This document shows, one piece after another, positions 7,964 through 19,028 of a stretch of DNA of 64,000 bases (the first letter of the stretch is position 1; each line of letters begins with the position of its first letter). Both the position numbers and the translations under genes were made by a program. Under the pieces are notes generated by a model, which made no database searches, had not been told where the DNA came from, and saw only the letters and a list, made by a program, of their open reading frames with translations. This DNA comes from JALZEG01 sp046263255 (GTDB lineage Bacteria > Actinomycetota > CADDZG01 > WHSQ01), in the NCBI GenBank assembly GCA_046263255.1, contig JBHELD010000010.1, positions 5,569 through 69,568 on the forward strand, read 5' to 3'.

Positions 7964-8218
7964 GTGGCTAAAGCAAAGAACAAAGAGAAGGCCGCATCGA
8001 CGGCGAAGGAAGAAGGCATCCAGGTAGAGGGGACGGTCATCGAGCCCCTCCCGAACGCCATGTTCCGCGTCGAGCTCGACAACGGGCACCGGGTGCTGGC
8101 TCACATCTCCGGCAAGATGCGGATGCACTACATCCGGATCCTTCCCGGCGACCGCGTCCTCATCGAGCTGTCCCCCTACGACCTCACCCGGGGCCGCGTC
8201 GTCTACCGGTACAAGTAG
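7964..8218 (+). CDS. infA: translation initiation factor IF-1
   Basis: IF-1 blocks the ribosomal A site during initiation. The OB-fold core is textbook: IQVEGTVIEPLPNAMFRVEL, GHRVLAHISGKMRMHYIRILPGD, and the C-terminal SPYDLTRGRVVYRYK. The frame is open upstream to 7823, but the GTG at 7964 with a GGGAGAAGG ribosome-binding site at 7949-7957 is the better start. That gives 84 residues, with a Lys/Ala-rich extension of about 13 residues before the core that most IF-1 proteins lack. Confidence 0.93.
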   Translation: MAKAKNKEKAASTAKEEGIQVEGTVIEPLPNAMFRVELDNGHRVLAHISGKMRMHYIRILPGDRVLIELSPYDLTRGRVVYRYK

Positions 8219-8229
8219 GGGAGCGGCTG

Positions 8230-8343
8230 ATGAAGGTCCAACCCAGCGTCAAGAAGGTCTGCGACAAGTGCAAGATCATCCGCCGGCGCGGCAAGGTGAT
8301 GGTGATCTGCACGAACCCGCGGCACAAGCAGCGGCAAGGTTAA
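8230..8343 (+). CDS. rpmJ: 50S ribosomal protein L36
   Basis: L36 is the smallest large-subunit protein. The ORF encodes 37 residues, MKVQPSVKKVCDKCKIIRRR and a C-terminal part ending NPRHKQRQG. Cys11, Cys14, Cys27 and His32 form the zinc site, so this is the zinc-binding form. It follows infA by 11 bases, the usual position. It ends directly at the start of the tandem palindromic repeats. Confidence 0.96.
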   Translation: MKVQPSVKKVCDKCKIIRRRGKVMVICTNPRHKQRQG

Positions 8344-8479
8344 GGACGACCGATCGCCTCGGCGATCGGCCAAGGATGGACGACCGATCGCCTCGGCGAT
8401 CGGCCAAGAACGGACGACCGATCGCCTCGGCGATCGGCCAAGGAGGGACGACCGATCGCCTCGGCGATCGGCCACGAAC
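8344..8479. repeat. four tandem 34-bp palindromic repeats between rpmJ and rpsM
   Basis: Four head-to-tail 34-base units run 8344-8377, 8378-8411, 8412-8445 and 8446-8479. They differ only in the last few bases of each unit. Every unit contains the perfect inverted repeat CCGATCGCC-TC-GGCGATCGG. The array begins with the base after the rpmJ stop and ends 12 bases before the rpsM GTG. As RNA it would form four identical 9-bp stems in the middle of an essential operon mRNA. No spacers, so it is not a CRISPR. I have not seen the same unit elsewhere in the window. Confidence 0.95.
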
Positions 8480-8491
8480 GGAAGGAACGAA

Positions 8492-8866
8492 GTGGCACGT
8501 ATCGCCGGAGTCGATCTCCCTCGGGAGAAGCGCCTGGACATCGGGCTGACGTATATCTACGGGATCGGCCGGACCAAGGCCCTCGAGACGTGCATCGGCG
8601 CACGGGTGGACCCTTCGACGAAGGTGCGCGACCTCACCGACGAGGAGATCGTCGGCATCCGTGACTGGATCGGGAACAACTACCGGGTCGAGGGCGACCT
8701 GCGCCGCGAGGTCAACCAGCACATCAAGCGCAAGGTCGAGATCGGCTCGTACCAGGGGCTCCGGCACCGGCGCGGGCTCCCCGTCCACGGCCAGCGGACG
8801 CACACGAACGCCCGGACCCGCAAGGGCCCGAAGAAGACCGTGGCCGGGAAGAAGAAAGCCAAGTAG
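8492..8866 (+). CDS. rpsM: 30S ribosomal protein S13
   Basis: S13 sits in the small-subunit head and bridges to L5 on the large subunit. The 124-residue protein has MARIAGVDLPREKRLDIGLT, the helix-hairpin-helix GIGRTKALE, and the C-terminal LRHRRGLPVHGQRTHTNART signature with a Lys-rich tail. The GTG start is preceded by GGAAGGAACGA, the first sequence after the palindromic repeat array. Confidence 0.97.
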   Translation: MARIAGVDLPREKRLDIGLTYIYGIGRTKALETCIGARVDPSTKVRDLTDEEIVGIRDWIGNNYRVEGDLRREVNQHIKRKVEIGSYQGLRHRRGLPVHGQRTHTNARTRKGPKKTVAGKKKAK

Positions 8867-8932
8867 TAGTTGGTGCCTGCGGGGATCGCGCTGCGGTTCT
8901 CCGGCGAGGCGTGAAGGCGGGAAGGAAGGGTT

Positions 8933-9325
8933 TTGGCAGCTCCGAAGAAGAAGAAGGTACGGCGCAGGGAGAAGAAGAACGTCGTGCACGGCGTGGCCCA
9001 CATCAAGTCCACGTTCAACAACACGATCATCGCGATCTCCGACCTCGAGGGGAACGTCCTGTCGTGGGCCTCGGCCGGCAACGTCGGCTTCAAGGGCTCC
9101 CGTAAGTCGACGCCGTTCGCGGCTCAGCTCGCGGCCGAGGCGGCCTCCCGCCGGGCGCAGGAGCACGGCGTCCGCCGTGTCGACGTCGAGGTGAAAGGCC
9201 CGGGCTCGGGCCGCGAGACTGCGATCCGTTCGCTCCAGGCGTCCGGCCTCGAGATCCTGGGAATCAAGGACGTCACGCCCGTGCCGCACAACGGCTGCCG
9301 CCCCCGCAAGAGGAGGCGTGTCTGA
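8933..9325 (+). CDS. rpsK: 30S ribosomal protein S11
   Basis: S11 lines the mRNA exit channel. The 130-residue protein has the basic start AAPKKKKVRRREKKNV, HIKSTFNNTIIAISDLEGNVLSWASAG, and the C-terminal DVTPVPHNGCRPRKRRRV. The only suitable start is a TTG at 8933 behind GAAGGAAGGG; no ATG or GTG gives the conserved N-terminus. TTG on a core ribosomal gene is uncommon and may temper expression. Confidence 0.95.
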   Translation: MAAPKKKKVRRREKKNVVHGVAHIKSTFNNTIIAISDLEGNVLSWASAGNVGFKGSRKSTPFAAQLAAEAASRRAQEHGVRRVDVEVKGPGSGRETAIRSLQASGLEILGIKDVTPVPHNGCRPRKRRRV

Positions 9326-9952
9326 GTGGCCAGGTACGTCGGTCCCGTCTGCAAGCTGTGCAGGCGCGAGAAGACCAAGCTGTTCCTGAAGGGCACGCGC
9401 TGCGAGTCGCCGAAGTGCCCTATCGAGAAGGGGCGGCCCCCGCCCGGCGAGCACGGCCGGGGCCGCGTCCGCGAGTCCGAGTACCTGCTGCAGCTGCGCG
9501 AGAAGCAAAAGGCCAAGCGCTTCTACGGGATCCTCGAGAAGCAGTTCCGCGGCTACTACGAGGAGGCCGCCCAGTCCAAGGGCGTCACCGGCGAGGAGCT
9601 GATGCGAATCTGCGAGTCGCGGCTCGACAACGTCGTGTACCGCGCCGGGTTCGCGATGAACCGGCCCATGGCGCGCCAGCTCGTCTCGCACGGGCATTTC
9701 GAGGTCAACGGCCGCAAGGTCAACATCCCGTCGTTCCGGGTGAAGCCGGGCGACGTCGTGACGGTCAGGAACCGCTCCAAGACGATGGGACGGATCGTCG
9801 AGAACACGTCCTACGCGGAGGGCAGGGAGATCCCCGAGTGGCTGGGGTCGAACCTCCGCGAGATGCGCTGCGAGGTGCGCGCGCTCCCGGAGCGCGGGCA
9901 GATGGACATCCCCGTCCAGGAGCAGCTCATCGTCGAGTACTACTCGAAGTAG
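9326..9952 (+). CDS. rpsD: 30S ribosomal protein S4, zinc-binding type
   Basis: S4 nucleates 16S rRNA 5'-domain assembly. The 208-residue protein has a cysteine cluster C9-x2-C12, C26, C31, showing the zinc-binding (C+) N-terminus. The S4 RNA-binding domain follows (LDNVVYRAGFAMNRPMARQL, then HFEVNGRKVNIPSFRV). It starts with GTG immediately after the rpsK stop. It may also act as an operon regulator, as in other bacteria, but no target is recognisable here. Confidence 0.97.
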   Translation: MARYVGPVCKLCRREKTKLFLKGTRCESPKCPIEKGRPPPGEHGRGRVRESEYLLQLREKQKAKRFYGILEKQFRGYYEEAAQSKGVTGEELMRICESRLDNVVYRAGFAMNRPMARQLVSHGHFEVNGRKVNIPSFRVKPGDVVTVRNRSKTMGRIVENTSYAEGREIPEWLGSNLREMRCEVRALPERGQMDIPVQEQLIVEYYSK

Positions 9953-9988
9953 CGCACGCACCACAACAGAAACGCTGAGAGGAGCCCG

Positions 9989-10927
9989 ATGGATCTGCTT
10001 ATCGTTCAACGTCCTCAGATCACGGAAGAAGTGATCTCGGACATCCGCCACAAGTTCACGATCGAGCCGCTCGAGCCCGGCTTCGGGTACACGCTGGGGA
10101 ACTCGCTGCGCCGGACGCTCCTCTCTTCGATCCCGGGGGCTGCGGTGACCCAGGTGAAGATCGACGGGGTGCTGCACGAGTTCTCGACGATCGACGGCGT
10201 CTCGGAGGACGTCACGAACATCGTCCTCAACCTGAAGGAGCTGGTCATCCGGAGCGACAACGAGGAGCCGTCGACCGTGCACCTCCGCGTGACGGGCCCC
10301 GCGACCGTCACCGCGGGCGATATCGAGCTCCCCGCCGGCGTCGAGATCCTGAACCCGGACAAGGTCATCGCGACCCTCAACAAGAACGCGACGCTCTCGA
10401 TGGAGGTCCGGGTGCAGCAGGGCCGCGGCTACGTTCCCGCCGCGTCCGCCGCGAAGGAGGCCATCGGGACGATCCCGATCGACGCCCTCTACTCGCCGGT
10501 GAAGCGCGTCACCTACGAGGTCGAGCCGACGCGCGTCGAGCAGATGACGAACTACGACCGGCTGATCCTCGACGTCGAGACCGACGGGTCGATCAGCCCG
10601 AGCAATGCCCTCAGCGCCGCCGGGTCGACGCTCGTCAACCTGTTCCAGCTGTTCGCCGGGATGGGCGAGGGTCCGGGTCTCGACCTCGGTCCGGAGCCGG
10701 GCGAGGAAGAGGAGTCGGGCGTCCTGGCGCAGCCGATCGAGGACATGGACCTCACCGTGCGCTCCTACAACTGCCTGAAGCGCGAGGGCGTGACGTCCGT
10801 CGGCGAGCTCGTCCAGAAGACCGAGGACGACCTCCTCGAGATCCGCAACTTCGGCCAGAAGTCGATCGACGAGGTCAAGGCCAAGCTCGAGGAGATGGGC
10901 CTCGGCCTCCGGAGGAAGGACTTCTAG
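9989..10927 (+). CDS. rpoA: RNA polymerase alpha subunit
   Basis: Alpha dimerises to start RNA polymerase assembly and contacts activators and UP elements. The N-terminal domain (about residues 1-230) has GFGYTLGNSLRRTLLSSIPG. The C-terminal domain (about 245-308) has TVRSYNCLKREGVTSVGEL and IRNFGQKSIDEVKAKL. The 312-residue length is normal. ATG is preceded by GAGAGGAGCCC. rplQ follows with no spacing. Confidence 0.98.
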   Translation: MDLLIVQRPQITEEVISDIRHKFTIEPLEPGFGYTLGNSLRRTLLSSIPGAAVTQVKIDGVLHEFSTIDGVSEDVTNIVLNLKELVIRSDNEEPSTVHLRVTGPATVTAGDIELPAGVEILNPDKVIATLNKNATLSMEVRVQQGRGYVPAASAAKEAIGTIPIDALYSPVKRVTYEVEPTRVEQMTNYDRLILDVETDGSISPSNALSAAGSTLVNLFQLFAGMGEGPGLDLGPEPGEEEESGVLAQPIEDMDLTVRSYNCLKREGVTSVGELVQKTEDDLLEIRNFGQKSIDEVKAKLEEMGLGLRRKDF

Positions 10928-11602
10928 ATGCCGGTGCCCAAGAAGGGCCCGCGGCTGGGGTCCGATCCTTCCCACCAGGGGCGGCTGCTCTCGAACCTCG
11001 CGCTCTCGTTGTTCGAGCACGAGCGGGTGAGGACGACGGAGTCGAAGGCGAAGCTGCTGCGTCCGTTCGCCGAGCGTTTGATCACGAAGGCGAAGAAGGG
11101 CGACGTCCACAACCGCCGGCAGGTGCTGTCGACGATCGAGGACCGTGCGGTCGTGCACAAGCTGTTCGCGGAGATCGCGCCGCGCTTCGCGGACCGCAAC
11201 GGCGGCTACACGCGCATCCTGAAGCTGGGCCCCCGCAACGGCGACGGCGCCCCGATGGCGTTGATCGAGCTGGTCGAGAGCGCCCCCGTCGCCACCGTCG
11301 AGTCGACCGAGGACGCCGGAGGGCGCAAGCGCCGCCTGCCGCGGCCGCGCCGCCGTGCGGGCTCGGGTGACCTGCCGCAGGACAAACCGGTGCGGTCCCG
11401 TGCCGCCGACGCAGCGGCCGCCGGATCGGCCGCTGCCGTGGGCGCCGGCGAGGACGAGGAGCCGGCGGACCTCGACGCGCATGCGGCCGAGGCGGCCGCA
11501 GCCGAGGCCACCGAAGGCGCGGAAGAAGCGGAGGCTCCCGACGACGCCGCGCCGAGCGCAGGCGGGGCGGGCGCCGACACCGACGACGACACTTCGTCCT
11601 GA
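10928..11602 (+). CDS. rplQ: 50S ribosomal protein L17 with long acidic C-terminal tail
   Basis: L17 lies near the exit tunnel. Residues 1-117 are a full L17 domain (GPRLGSDPSHQGRLLSNLALSL, VRTTESKAKLLRPFAE, GGYTRILKLGPRNGDGAPMALIEL). A further ~105 residues form a low-complexity tail, first basic then strongly Ala/Glu/Asp-rich, probably disordered. Actinobacterial L17 often has such tails, but this one doubles the protein. The rplQ stop overlaps the proposed truA start. Confidence 0.95.
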   Translation: MPVPKKGPRLGSDPSHQGRLLSNLALSLFEHERVRTTESKAKLLRPFAERLITKAKKGDVHNRRQVLSTIEDRAVVHKLFAEIAPRFADRNGGYTRILKLGPRNGDGAPMALIELVESAPVATVESTEDAGGRKRRLPRPRRRAGSGDLPQDKPVRSRAADAAAAGSAAAVGAGEDEEPADLDAHAAEAAAAEATEGAEEAEAPDDAAPSAGGAGADTDDDTSS

Positions 11603-12369
11603 ACCTCCGGCTCGACCTCGCGTACGACGGTGAGCCCTTCCGGGGGTTCGCGCGCCAGCCGGGCGTGCGGACGGTCCAGGGAGACCTCGAGGACGCGCTG
11701 ACGCACGTGCTCGGGACGACCCCGCCTCTGACGGTTGCGGGCCGCACCGACGCGGGCGTGCACGCGCTCGGCCAGGTCGTCTCGCTTGCGGACGTCCCCG
11801 ACGGGACCGACGCGGCTCAGCTGAGGACGTCGCTGAACCGGATGTGCGCGCCCTCGATCGTCGTGCACGGATGCACTCCGGTCCCCGACGAGTTCAACGC
11901 GCGCTTCGACGCCCGTTCCCGCACGTACGTCTACGCGATCGTGACCGGCGAGCTGCCCGACCCGTGGGTCGGGCGCACCGCGTGGCACCATGCCGACCCG
12001 CTCGACCTCGACGCGATGGTCGAGGCGGCCGGCCATCTCGTGGGGCGGCACGACTTCGCCTCGTTCGGCCGCCTTCCCGTGCCGGACGCACCCGCGGAGC
12101 GGACGCTCTACGAGCTCACGTGCTCGGTCGGCGGAAGCGTCGTCCGCGTGCGCGCGCGGGCAGACGCCTTCGTCCAGCAGATGGTGCGCTCGCTCGTGGG
12201 CACGCTCGTAGCGGTCGGCGAGGGCAAGATGACTGCGGACGCGATGCCGGCGATCGTCGCCGCACGGGATCGCTCCGCGGCGGGACCGGTCGCTCCTCCG
12301 CACGGGCTGTGCCTGATGTCGGTCGAGTATCCGGAGGGGTGGAGCCGTCCGTTTGACCCCTTCGAATAG
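11599..12369 (+). CDS. truA: tRNA pseudouridine(38-40) synthase TruA, probable CTG start
   Basis: TruA isomerises uridines 38-40 in tRNA anticodon stems. The catalytic Asp lies in GRTDAGVHALGQVVSL, and FNARFDARSRTYVY and HDFASF are also present. The first ATG/GTG/TTG in frame is the GTG at 11665, but it would cut off the conserved N-terminal strand. That strand (LRLDLAYDGEPFRGFARQPG) is fully encoded upstream and begins right after a CTG at 11599, placed in a 4-base CTGA overlap with rplQ. I therefore propose a CTG start, giving 256 residues. Function is secure; the start codon is inferred. Confidence 0.9.
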   Translation: MNLRLDLAYDGEPFRGFARQPGVRTVQGDLEDALTHVLGTTPPLTVAGRTDAGVHALGQVVSLADVPDGTDAAQLRTSLNRMCAPSIVVHGCTPVPDEFNARFDARSRTYVYAIVTGELPDPWVGRTAWHHADPLDLDAMVEAAGHLVGRHDFASFGRLPVPDAPAERTLYELTCSVGGSVVRVRARADAFVQQMVRSLVGTLVAVGEGKMTADAMPAIVAARDRSAAGPVAPPHGLCLMSVEYPEGWSRPFDPFE

Positions 12370-12381
12370 GGCCGATATCCT
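12353..12381 (+). promoter_or_regulatory. promoter of rplM-rpsI
   Basis: TTGACC (12353-12358), a 17-base spacer, then TATCCT (12376-12381). The -35 overlaps the last codons of truA. It is 76 bases upstream of the rplM ATG and fits a housekeeping sigma factor, so L13-S9 can be transcribed apart from the main operon. Confidence 0.7.
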
Positions 12382-12457
12382 GCGCTTTCCCAATTTTGGG
12401 GCCCGCGTGCCGCGACCGCCGCAGTCCGGCTTCGGCGCGGAACGACCGAGGACTGAG

Positions 12458-12949
12458 ATGAAGACCCACGTAACCAAGTCGAACGAGATAACGCGCGAGT
12501 GGTGGCTCGTCGACGCCGACGGCGTCGTCCTCGGCCGCCTGGCCTCCGAGGTCGCGAAGCGACTGCGGGGGAAGCACAAGCCGTCGTACAGCCCCCACCT
12601 CGACACGGGCGACCACGTCGTCGTGATCAACGCGAGCAAGATCGTGCTTACCGGGAGCAAGCTGACCGACAAGCAGCACCACCGTCACTCCGGCTATCCC
12701 GGCGGTCTCAGGTCGGTCCCCTACTCCAAGCTCATGGCCGAACGTCCCGACGTCGCGGTCGAGAAGGCCGTCAAGGGGATGCTCCCGAGCAACCGTCTCG
12801 GGAGGGCGATGATCAAGAAGCTGAAGGTCTACGCGGGGGCCGAGCACCCGCACGGCGCGCAGTCGCCGAAGCCGCTCGACATCACGGACGTCGCCGCGCC
12901 GCAGCACCCGGAGCAGGCGCACACGATTGAGGAGGTGACCGGTGGCTGA
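12458..12949 (+). CDS. rplM: 50S ribosomal protein L13
   Basis: L13 is an early-assembly large-subunit protein. Motifs are WWLVDADGVVLGRLASEVAKRLRGK, then VVVINASKIVLTGSKLTDK, HSGYPGG, and AVKGMLPSNRLGRAMIKKLKVYAGAEHPH. The frame extends upstream to 12353, inside truA and the promoter, but the ATG at 12458 gives the family N-terminus (KTHVTKSNEITREW) and 163 residues. It overlaps rpsI by 8 bases. Confidence 0.95.
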   Translation: MKTHVTKSNEITREWWLVDADGVVLGRLASEVAKRLRGKHKPSYSPHLDTGDHVVVINASKIVLTGSKLTDKQHHRHSGYPGGLRSVPYSKLMAERPDVAVEKAVKGMLPSNRLGRAMIKKLKVYAGAEHPHGAQSPKPLDITDVAAPQHPEQAHTIEEVTGG

Positions 12950-13334
12950 GCCCCTCGTCCGCGCTACCGGCCGGCGCAAGGAAGCGGTCTGCCGCACGCG
13001 CATCGTCCCCGGCTCGGGGCGCTGGGAGGTCAACGGCCGGCCGATCGAGGACTACTTCCCGAGCGCGACCCACCGCATGATCATCACGGAGCCGCTCCGT
13101 CTCACCGAGACCGAAGGGCGGTACGACGTCATCTGCAAGATCGAGGGCGGCGGCGTCAGCGGCCAGGCCGGCGCGCTGCGGCACTCGATCTCGAAGGCGC
13201 TGGTCGAGCTCGACCCGGACCTTCGTCCGGTCCTGAAGCGCGCCGGCTTCCTGACGCGCGACGCGCGCGAGAAGGAGCGGCGCAAGTACGGGCTGAAGAA
13301 GGCGCGCAAGGCGCCTCAGTACAGCAAGCGGTAG
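12942..13334 (+). CDS. rpsI: 30S ribosomal protein S9
   Basis: S9 has a C-terminal tail that reaches the P-site tRNA anticodon. The 130-residue protein has ATGRRKEAVCRTRIVPGSG, VNGRPIEDYF, GGGVSGQAGALRHSISKAL and the invariant C-terminus QYSKR. The GTG start lies inside the end of rplM (8-base overlap). This is the last ribosomal gene in the run. Confidence 0.97.
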   Translation: MAEPLVRATGRRKEAVCRTRIVPGSGRWEVNGRPIEDYFPSATHRMIITEPLRLTETEGRYDVICKIEGGGVSGQAGALRHSISKALVELDPDLRPVLKRAGFLTRDAREKERRKYGLKKARKAPQYSKR

Positions 13335-13350
13335 CACCCTCTTCACCTCC

Positions 13351-14705
13351 GTGGACGCCCGCGCGGACCGGCGCGATCTCGTCCCGCGGCGCGACGCGTT
13401 CCTGTGGTGGCTGAAGCTCGGGTTCGTCAACTTCGGCGGCCCCGCCGGACAGATCGCGATCATGCACGACGAGCTCGTCGACCGGCGGCGCTGGATATCG
13501 AACGACCGCTTCCTGCACGCGCTCAACTTCTGCATGCTCCTGCCGGGTCCGGAGGCGCAGCAGCTTGCGATCTACGTCGGGTGGCTGCTCAACGGCACCC
13601 TGGGCGGGATCGTCGCCGGCCTCCTGTTCGTGCTCCCGGCCTTCTTTCTGATCCTCGGGCTCTCGTGGACGTACGCCGTCCACGGCGAGGTCTCGTGGGT
13701 GGCGGCGGTCTTCTACGGGCTCAGGTCCGCCGTCATTGGCCTCGTCGCCGCGGCCGTCATCCGCGTCGGCGCGAAGGCCCTGAAGAGCCGCGCCGCCTGG
13801 GCGGTCGCCGCGGCCGCGTTCGTCGCGATCTTCTTCTTCAAGGTCCCGTTCCCGCTGATCGTCGCGGCGGCCGCGGTCGTGGGGCTCGTCGGGTCCCGCA
13901 CGCACCCCGGGCAGTGGCGTGCGCCGGGACATGGCGGCGTGTCGGGAAGCGACTCCGAGACCGTTCTCGGCGCCGCGCCGGCGCGCGCCGCGCCGACGTG
14001 GCGGAGGAGCATGGTCGTGGTCGCGATCGGGCTCACGGTGTGGTGGGGGCCTCTGCTGCTCGTGCTCGCGCTGCGCGGCACCGACGACACGCTGAGCAAG
14101 GAGGCGATCTTCTTCAGCCAGGCGGCGATGGTGACGTTCGGCGGGGCGTACGCGGTCCTGTCGTACGTCAACCAGGCCGCCGTCCAGCAGTTCGGCTGGC
14201 TCGCGCCGGGGCAGATGGTCACCGGCCTAGGCCTTGCCGAGTCGACCCCGGGCCCGTTGATCATGGTCACGGAGTTCGTCGGGTTCCTCGGCGGCTACAA
14301 CTTCCCCGGCGGCCTCGACCCAGTCGTCGCGGGCGTGCTCGGCGCGACCGTGACGACCTGGGCGACGTTCGCGCCGTGCTTTCTGTGGATCTTCCTCGGC
14401 GCTCCGTTCGTGGAGCGTCTGCGCGGGCAGCGGGGGCTGAACGCGGCGCTGTCGGCGATCACCGCCGCGGTCGTCGGCGTGATCCTGAACCTGGCGGTCA
14501 CGTTCGGCACGTTCGCGCTGTTCGAGGGCGTGCGCCGCGGGCGCGTGCTGGGCGCCGAGTTCCCCTTGCCTGACCCGTCGTCGATCGACGTCTTCGCGAC
14601 GATGCTGGCGGCGGCGTCGTTCGTCGCGCTGTGGCGTTACAGGGCGAACGTGGTGTACGTGGTCCTGGCCTGCGCGGCGGCGGGCCTCGTCTACAGGGTC
14701 GCGTT

Positions 14706-14709
<4 letters not shown>
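13351..14709 (+). CDS. chrA: chromate transporter family protein (two CHR domains)
   Basis: CHR-family proteins export chromate or related anions from the cytoplasm. The 452-residue protein has the duplicated long-chain architecture. Domain 1 has FVNFGGPAGQIAIMHDE and LPGPEAQQLA (about residues 28-75). Domain 2 has VTFGGAYAVLSYV and ESTPGPLIMVTEFVGFLGG (about 260-320). There are roughly ten hydrophobic helices. The GTG start at 13351 has a poor ribosome-binding site, so the exact start is uncertain. It is convergent with acnA, sharing the CTAG at 14706-14709. Real substrate unknown; sulfate or another oxyanion is possible. Confidence 0.85.
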
Positions 14710-17345
<2,636 letters not shown>

Positions 17346-17440
17346 GGGTCCCTCCTTGGGTGTCGGACCCACGCTACCGCGCTTATCCGGCGGGTCCGCA
17401 GGGCAGATACGTCGCGAACGAGCAGCTACGGAGGAGGCAC

Positions 17441-18970
17441 ATGGACGCCGACCGCTGGCGGATCCAGGGCTTCGACGAGCCACCGCCCGAGGACCTTGCC
17501 GAACGGATCTGGAAGCGCGATCCGTCGGTGTGGGGGCCGGGCGACGACGACCCCGTCGAGCGCCTGGGGTGGCTCGACCTCCCCGAGACGATCCGCGGCG
17601 AGCTCGCTCCCGTGGAGGCGTTCGTGCGCGACGCCGGCAGCTACTTCGAGCGGGCAGTCCTGCTGGGGATGGGGGGGTCGAGCCTCGCGCCGGAGGTCTT
17701 CGCGACGTGCTTCGGGGCGCGACCGGGCCACCCGCAGCTGATCGTGCTCGACTCGACGCACCCCGCACAGGTGCACGCCGTGGCCGAGGCGCTCGCCGGA
17801 TCGGAGAGCCTCTTCGTGGTCTCGAGCAAGTCCGGCGGGACGGTGGAGACGACGTCGCTGTACGCGTATTTCCGCGACCGCGCGCCCGACGGGCGCAATT
17901 TCGTGGCGATCACGGATCCGGGGACATCGCTCGAGGACCTCGGGAGGACGGAGTCGTTCGGCGGCGTCTTCGTGAGCCGCCCCGACGTCGGCGGCCGCTA
18001 TTCGGCGCTCTCGCTGTTCGGGCTCGTACCGGCGGCGCTGATCGGCGTCGACCTCGACGAGCTGCTCTCGCCTGCAGCAGAGGCGGCCGCCGCCTGCGGG
18101 CCATCGGTGCCCCCGGAGGAGAACCCCGGCCTCGCCGTCGGCGCAGCGGTAGGGCGGCTGGCGGAGAGCGGGCGCGACAAGCTGACGTTCCTCACGTCTC
18201 CGGCGCTGGCGCCCTTCGGTGAGTGGGCGGAGCAGCTGATCGCGGAGTCGACGGGCAAGCGGGGCCGCGGGATAGTGCCGGTCGTCGGCGAGCCCCTGTT
18301 CGAGGCGTACGCAGAGGACCGCGCGTTCGTCCACCTGAGGCTCGGGGACGACGCCGCGCTCGACGAGCCAGTGGACGCGCTCGTCTCCGGCGGCCACCCC
18401 GTGATCCGTCTCGACGTGCGGGGGCCGCAGGAGCTCGGCGCCCTCATGTTCTTGTGGGAGTTCGCGACGGCCGTAGCAGGCTCCGTCCTCGGGGTCAACG
18501 CGTTCGATCAGCCCGATGTCGAGGCGGCGAAGAAGGCGGGCCGCGCGGTCCTGGAGTCGTCGGAGCCTCCGGGCTGGCCGGAGGACGACGTCGACGGGCT
18601 GTTCGACGGTGCGGCGCCTCCCGAGTACGCCGCGCTGCTGGCGTTCGCGCCGCGCACCGCCGAGGGACGGGAGGTCCTCGACCGCGCCCGCTCGAAGCTC
18701 GCCCGGACCTACGGCATCGCTACGACGGCGGGCTTCGGCCCCCGCTACCTCCACTCGACGGGCCAGCTGCACAAGGGCGGACCGGACACCCTGAGGGCTC
18801 TGGTGGTCCTAGACCGGCCGGCCGAGGACGTCGAGGTCCCGGGGCGGCCGTACACCTTCGGGCGGCTGCTCGTCGCGCAGGCCGCAGGCGACTACCAGGC
18901 GCTCGCCGCGGCGGGCAGGAAGGTCGGGCGGACGACGTGGGAGCGCTTCGAGGAGTGGGCAGGCGCCTAG
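17441..18970 (+). CDS. pgi: glucose-6-phosphate isomerase
   Basis: This enzyme interconverts glucose-6-phosphate and fructose-6-phosphate. The 509-residue protein resembles the PGI domain found in actinobacterial transaldolase-PGI fusions: LLGMGGSSLAPEVF, LFVVSSKSGGTVETTSL (sugar-phosphate loop), then PQELGALMFLWEFATAVAGSVLGVNAFDQP with the PGI signature Glu, and HSTGQLHKGGP carrying the active-site Lys. No transaldolase domain precedes it. The ATG at 17441 has a strong GGAGGAGG site, so the upstream open frame is not used. It is divergent from acnA and convergent with hemQ. Confidence 0.9.
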   Translation: MDADRWRIQGFDEPPPEDLAERIWKRDPSVWGPGDDDPVERLGWLDLPETIRGELAPVEAFVRDAGSYFERAVLLGMGGSSLAPEVFATCFGARPGHPQLIVLDSTHPAQVHAVAEALAGSESLFVVSSKSGGTVETTSLYAYFRDRAPDGRNFVAITDPGTSLEDLGRTESFGGVFVSRPDVGGRYSALSLFGLVPAALIGVDLDELLSPAAEAAAACGPSVPPEENPGLAVGAAVGRLAESGRDKLTFLTSPALAPFGEWAEQLIAESTGKRGRGIVPVVGEPLFEAYAEDRAFVHLRLGDDAALDEPVDALVSGGHPVIRLDVRGPQELGALMFLWEFATAVAGSVLGVNAFDQPDVEAAKKAGRAVLESSEPPGWPEDDVDGLFDGAAPPEYAALLAFAPRTAEGREVLDRARSKLARTYGIATTAGFGPRYLHSTGQLHKGGPDTLRALVVLDRPAEDVEVPGRPYTFGRLLVAQAAGDYQALAAAGRKVGRTTWERFEEWAGA

Positions 18971-19028
18971 CCCCGCGTCGCGCGCGCCGGCTCGAGGACG
19001 ATGCCGCCGAGCGGCCCACCGCCCCGGC

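Noticed and set aside
8344..8479. Possible CRISPR array
   Set aside because: The four units are contiguous 34-base tandem copies without unique spacers, and no cas genes are near.
8276..11482. 1068-codon minus-strand ORF
   Set aside because: It is the high-GC antisense shadow of rpmJ, S13, S11, S4, rpoA and L17, which are unambiguous.
11665..12369. truA starting at the GTG at 11665
   Set aside because: This would remove the conserved first strand and YDG loop that are encoded just upstream in the same frame.
17346..17768. N-terminal extension of aconitase by 141 residues
   Set aside because: It would run into pgi on the other strand, has no ribosome-binding site, and is not part of the aconitase family; the ATG at 17345 has AGGAGGG.
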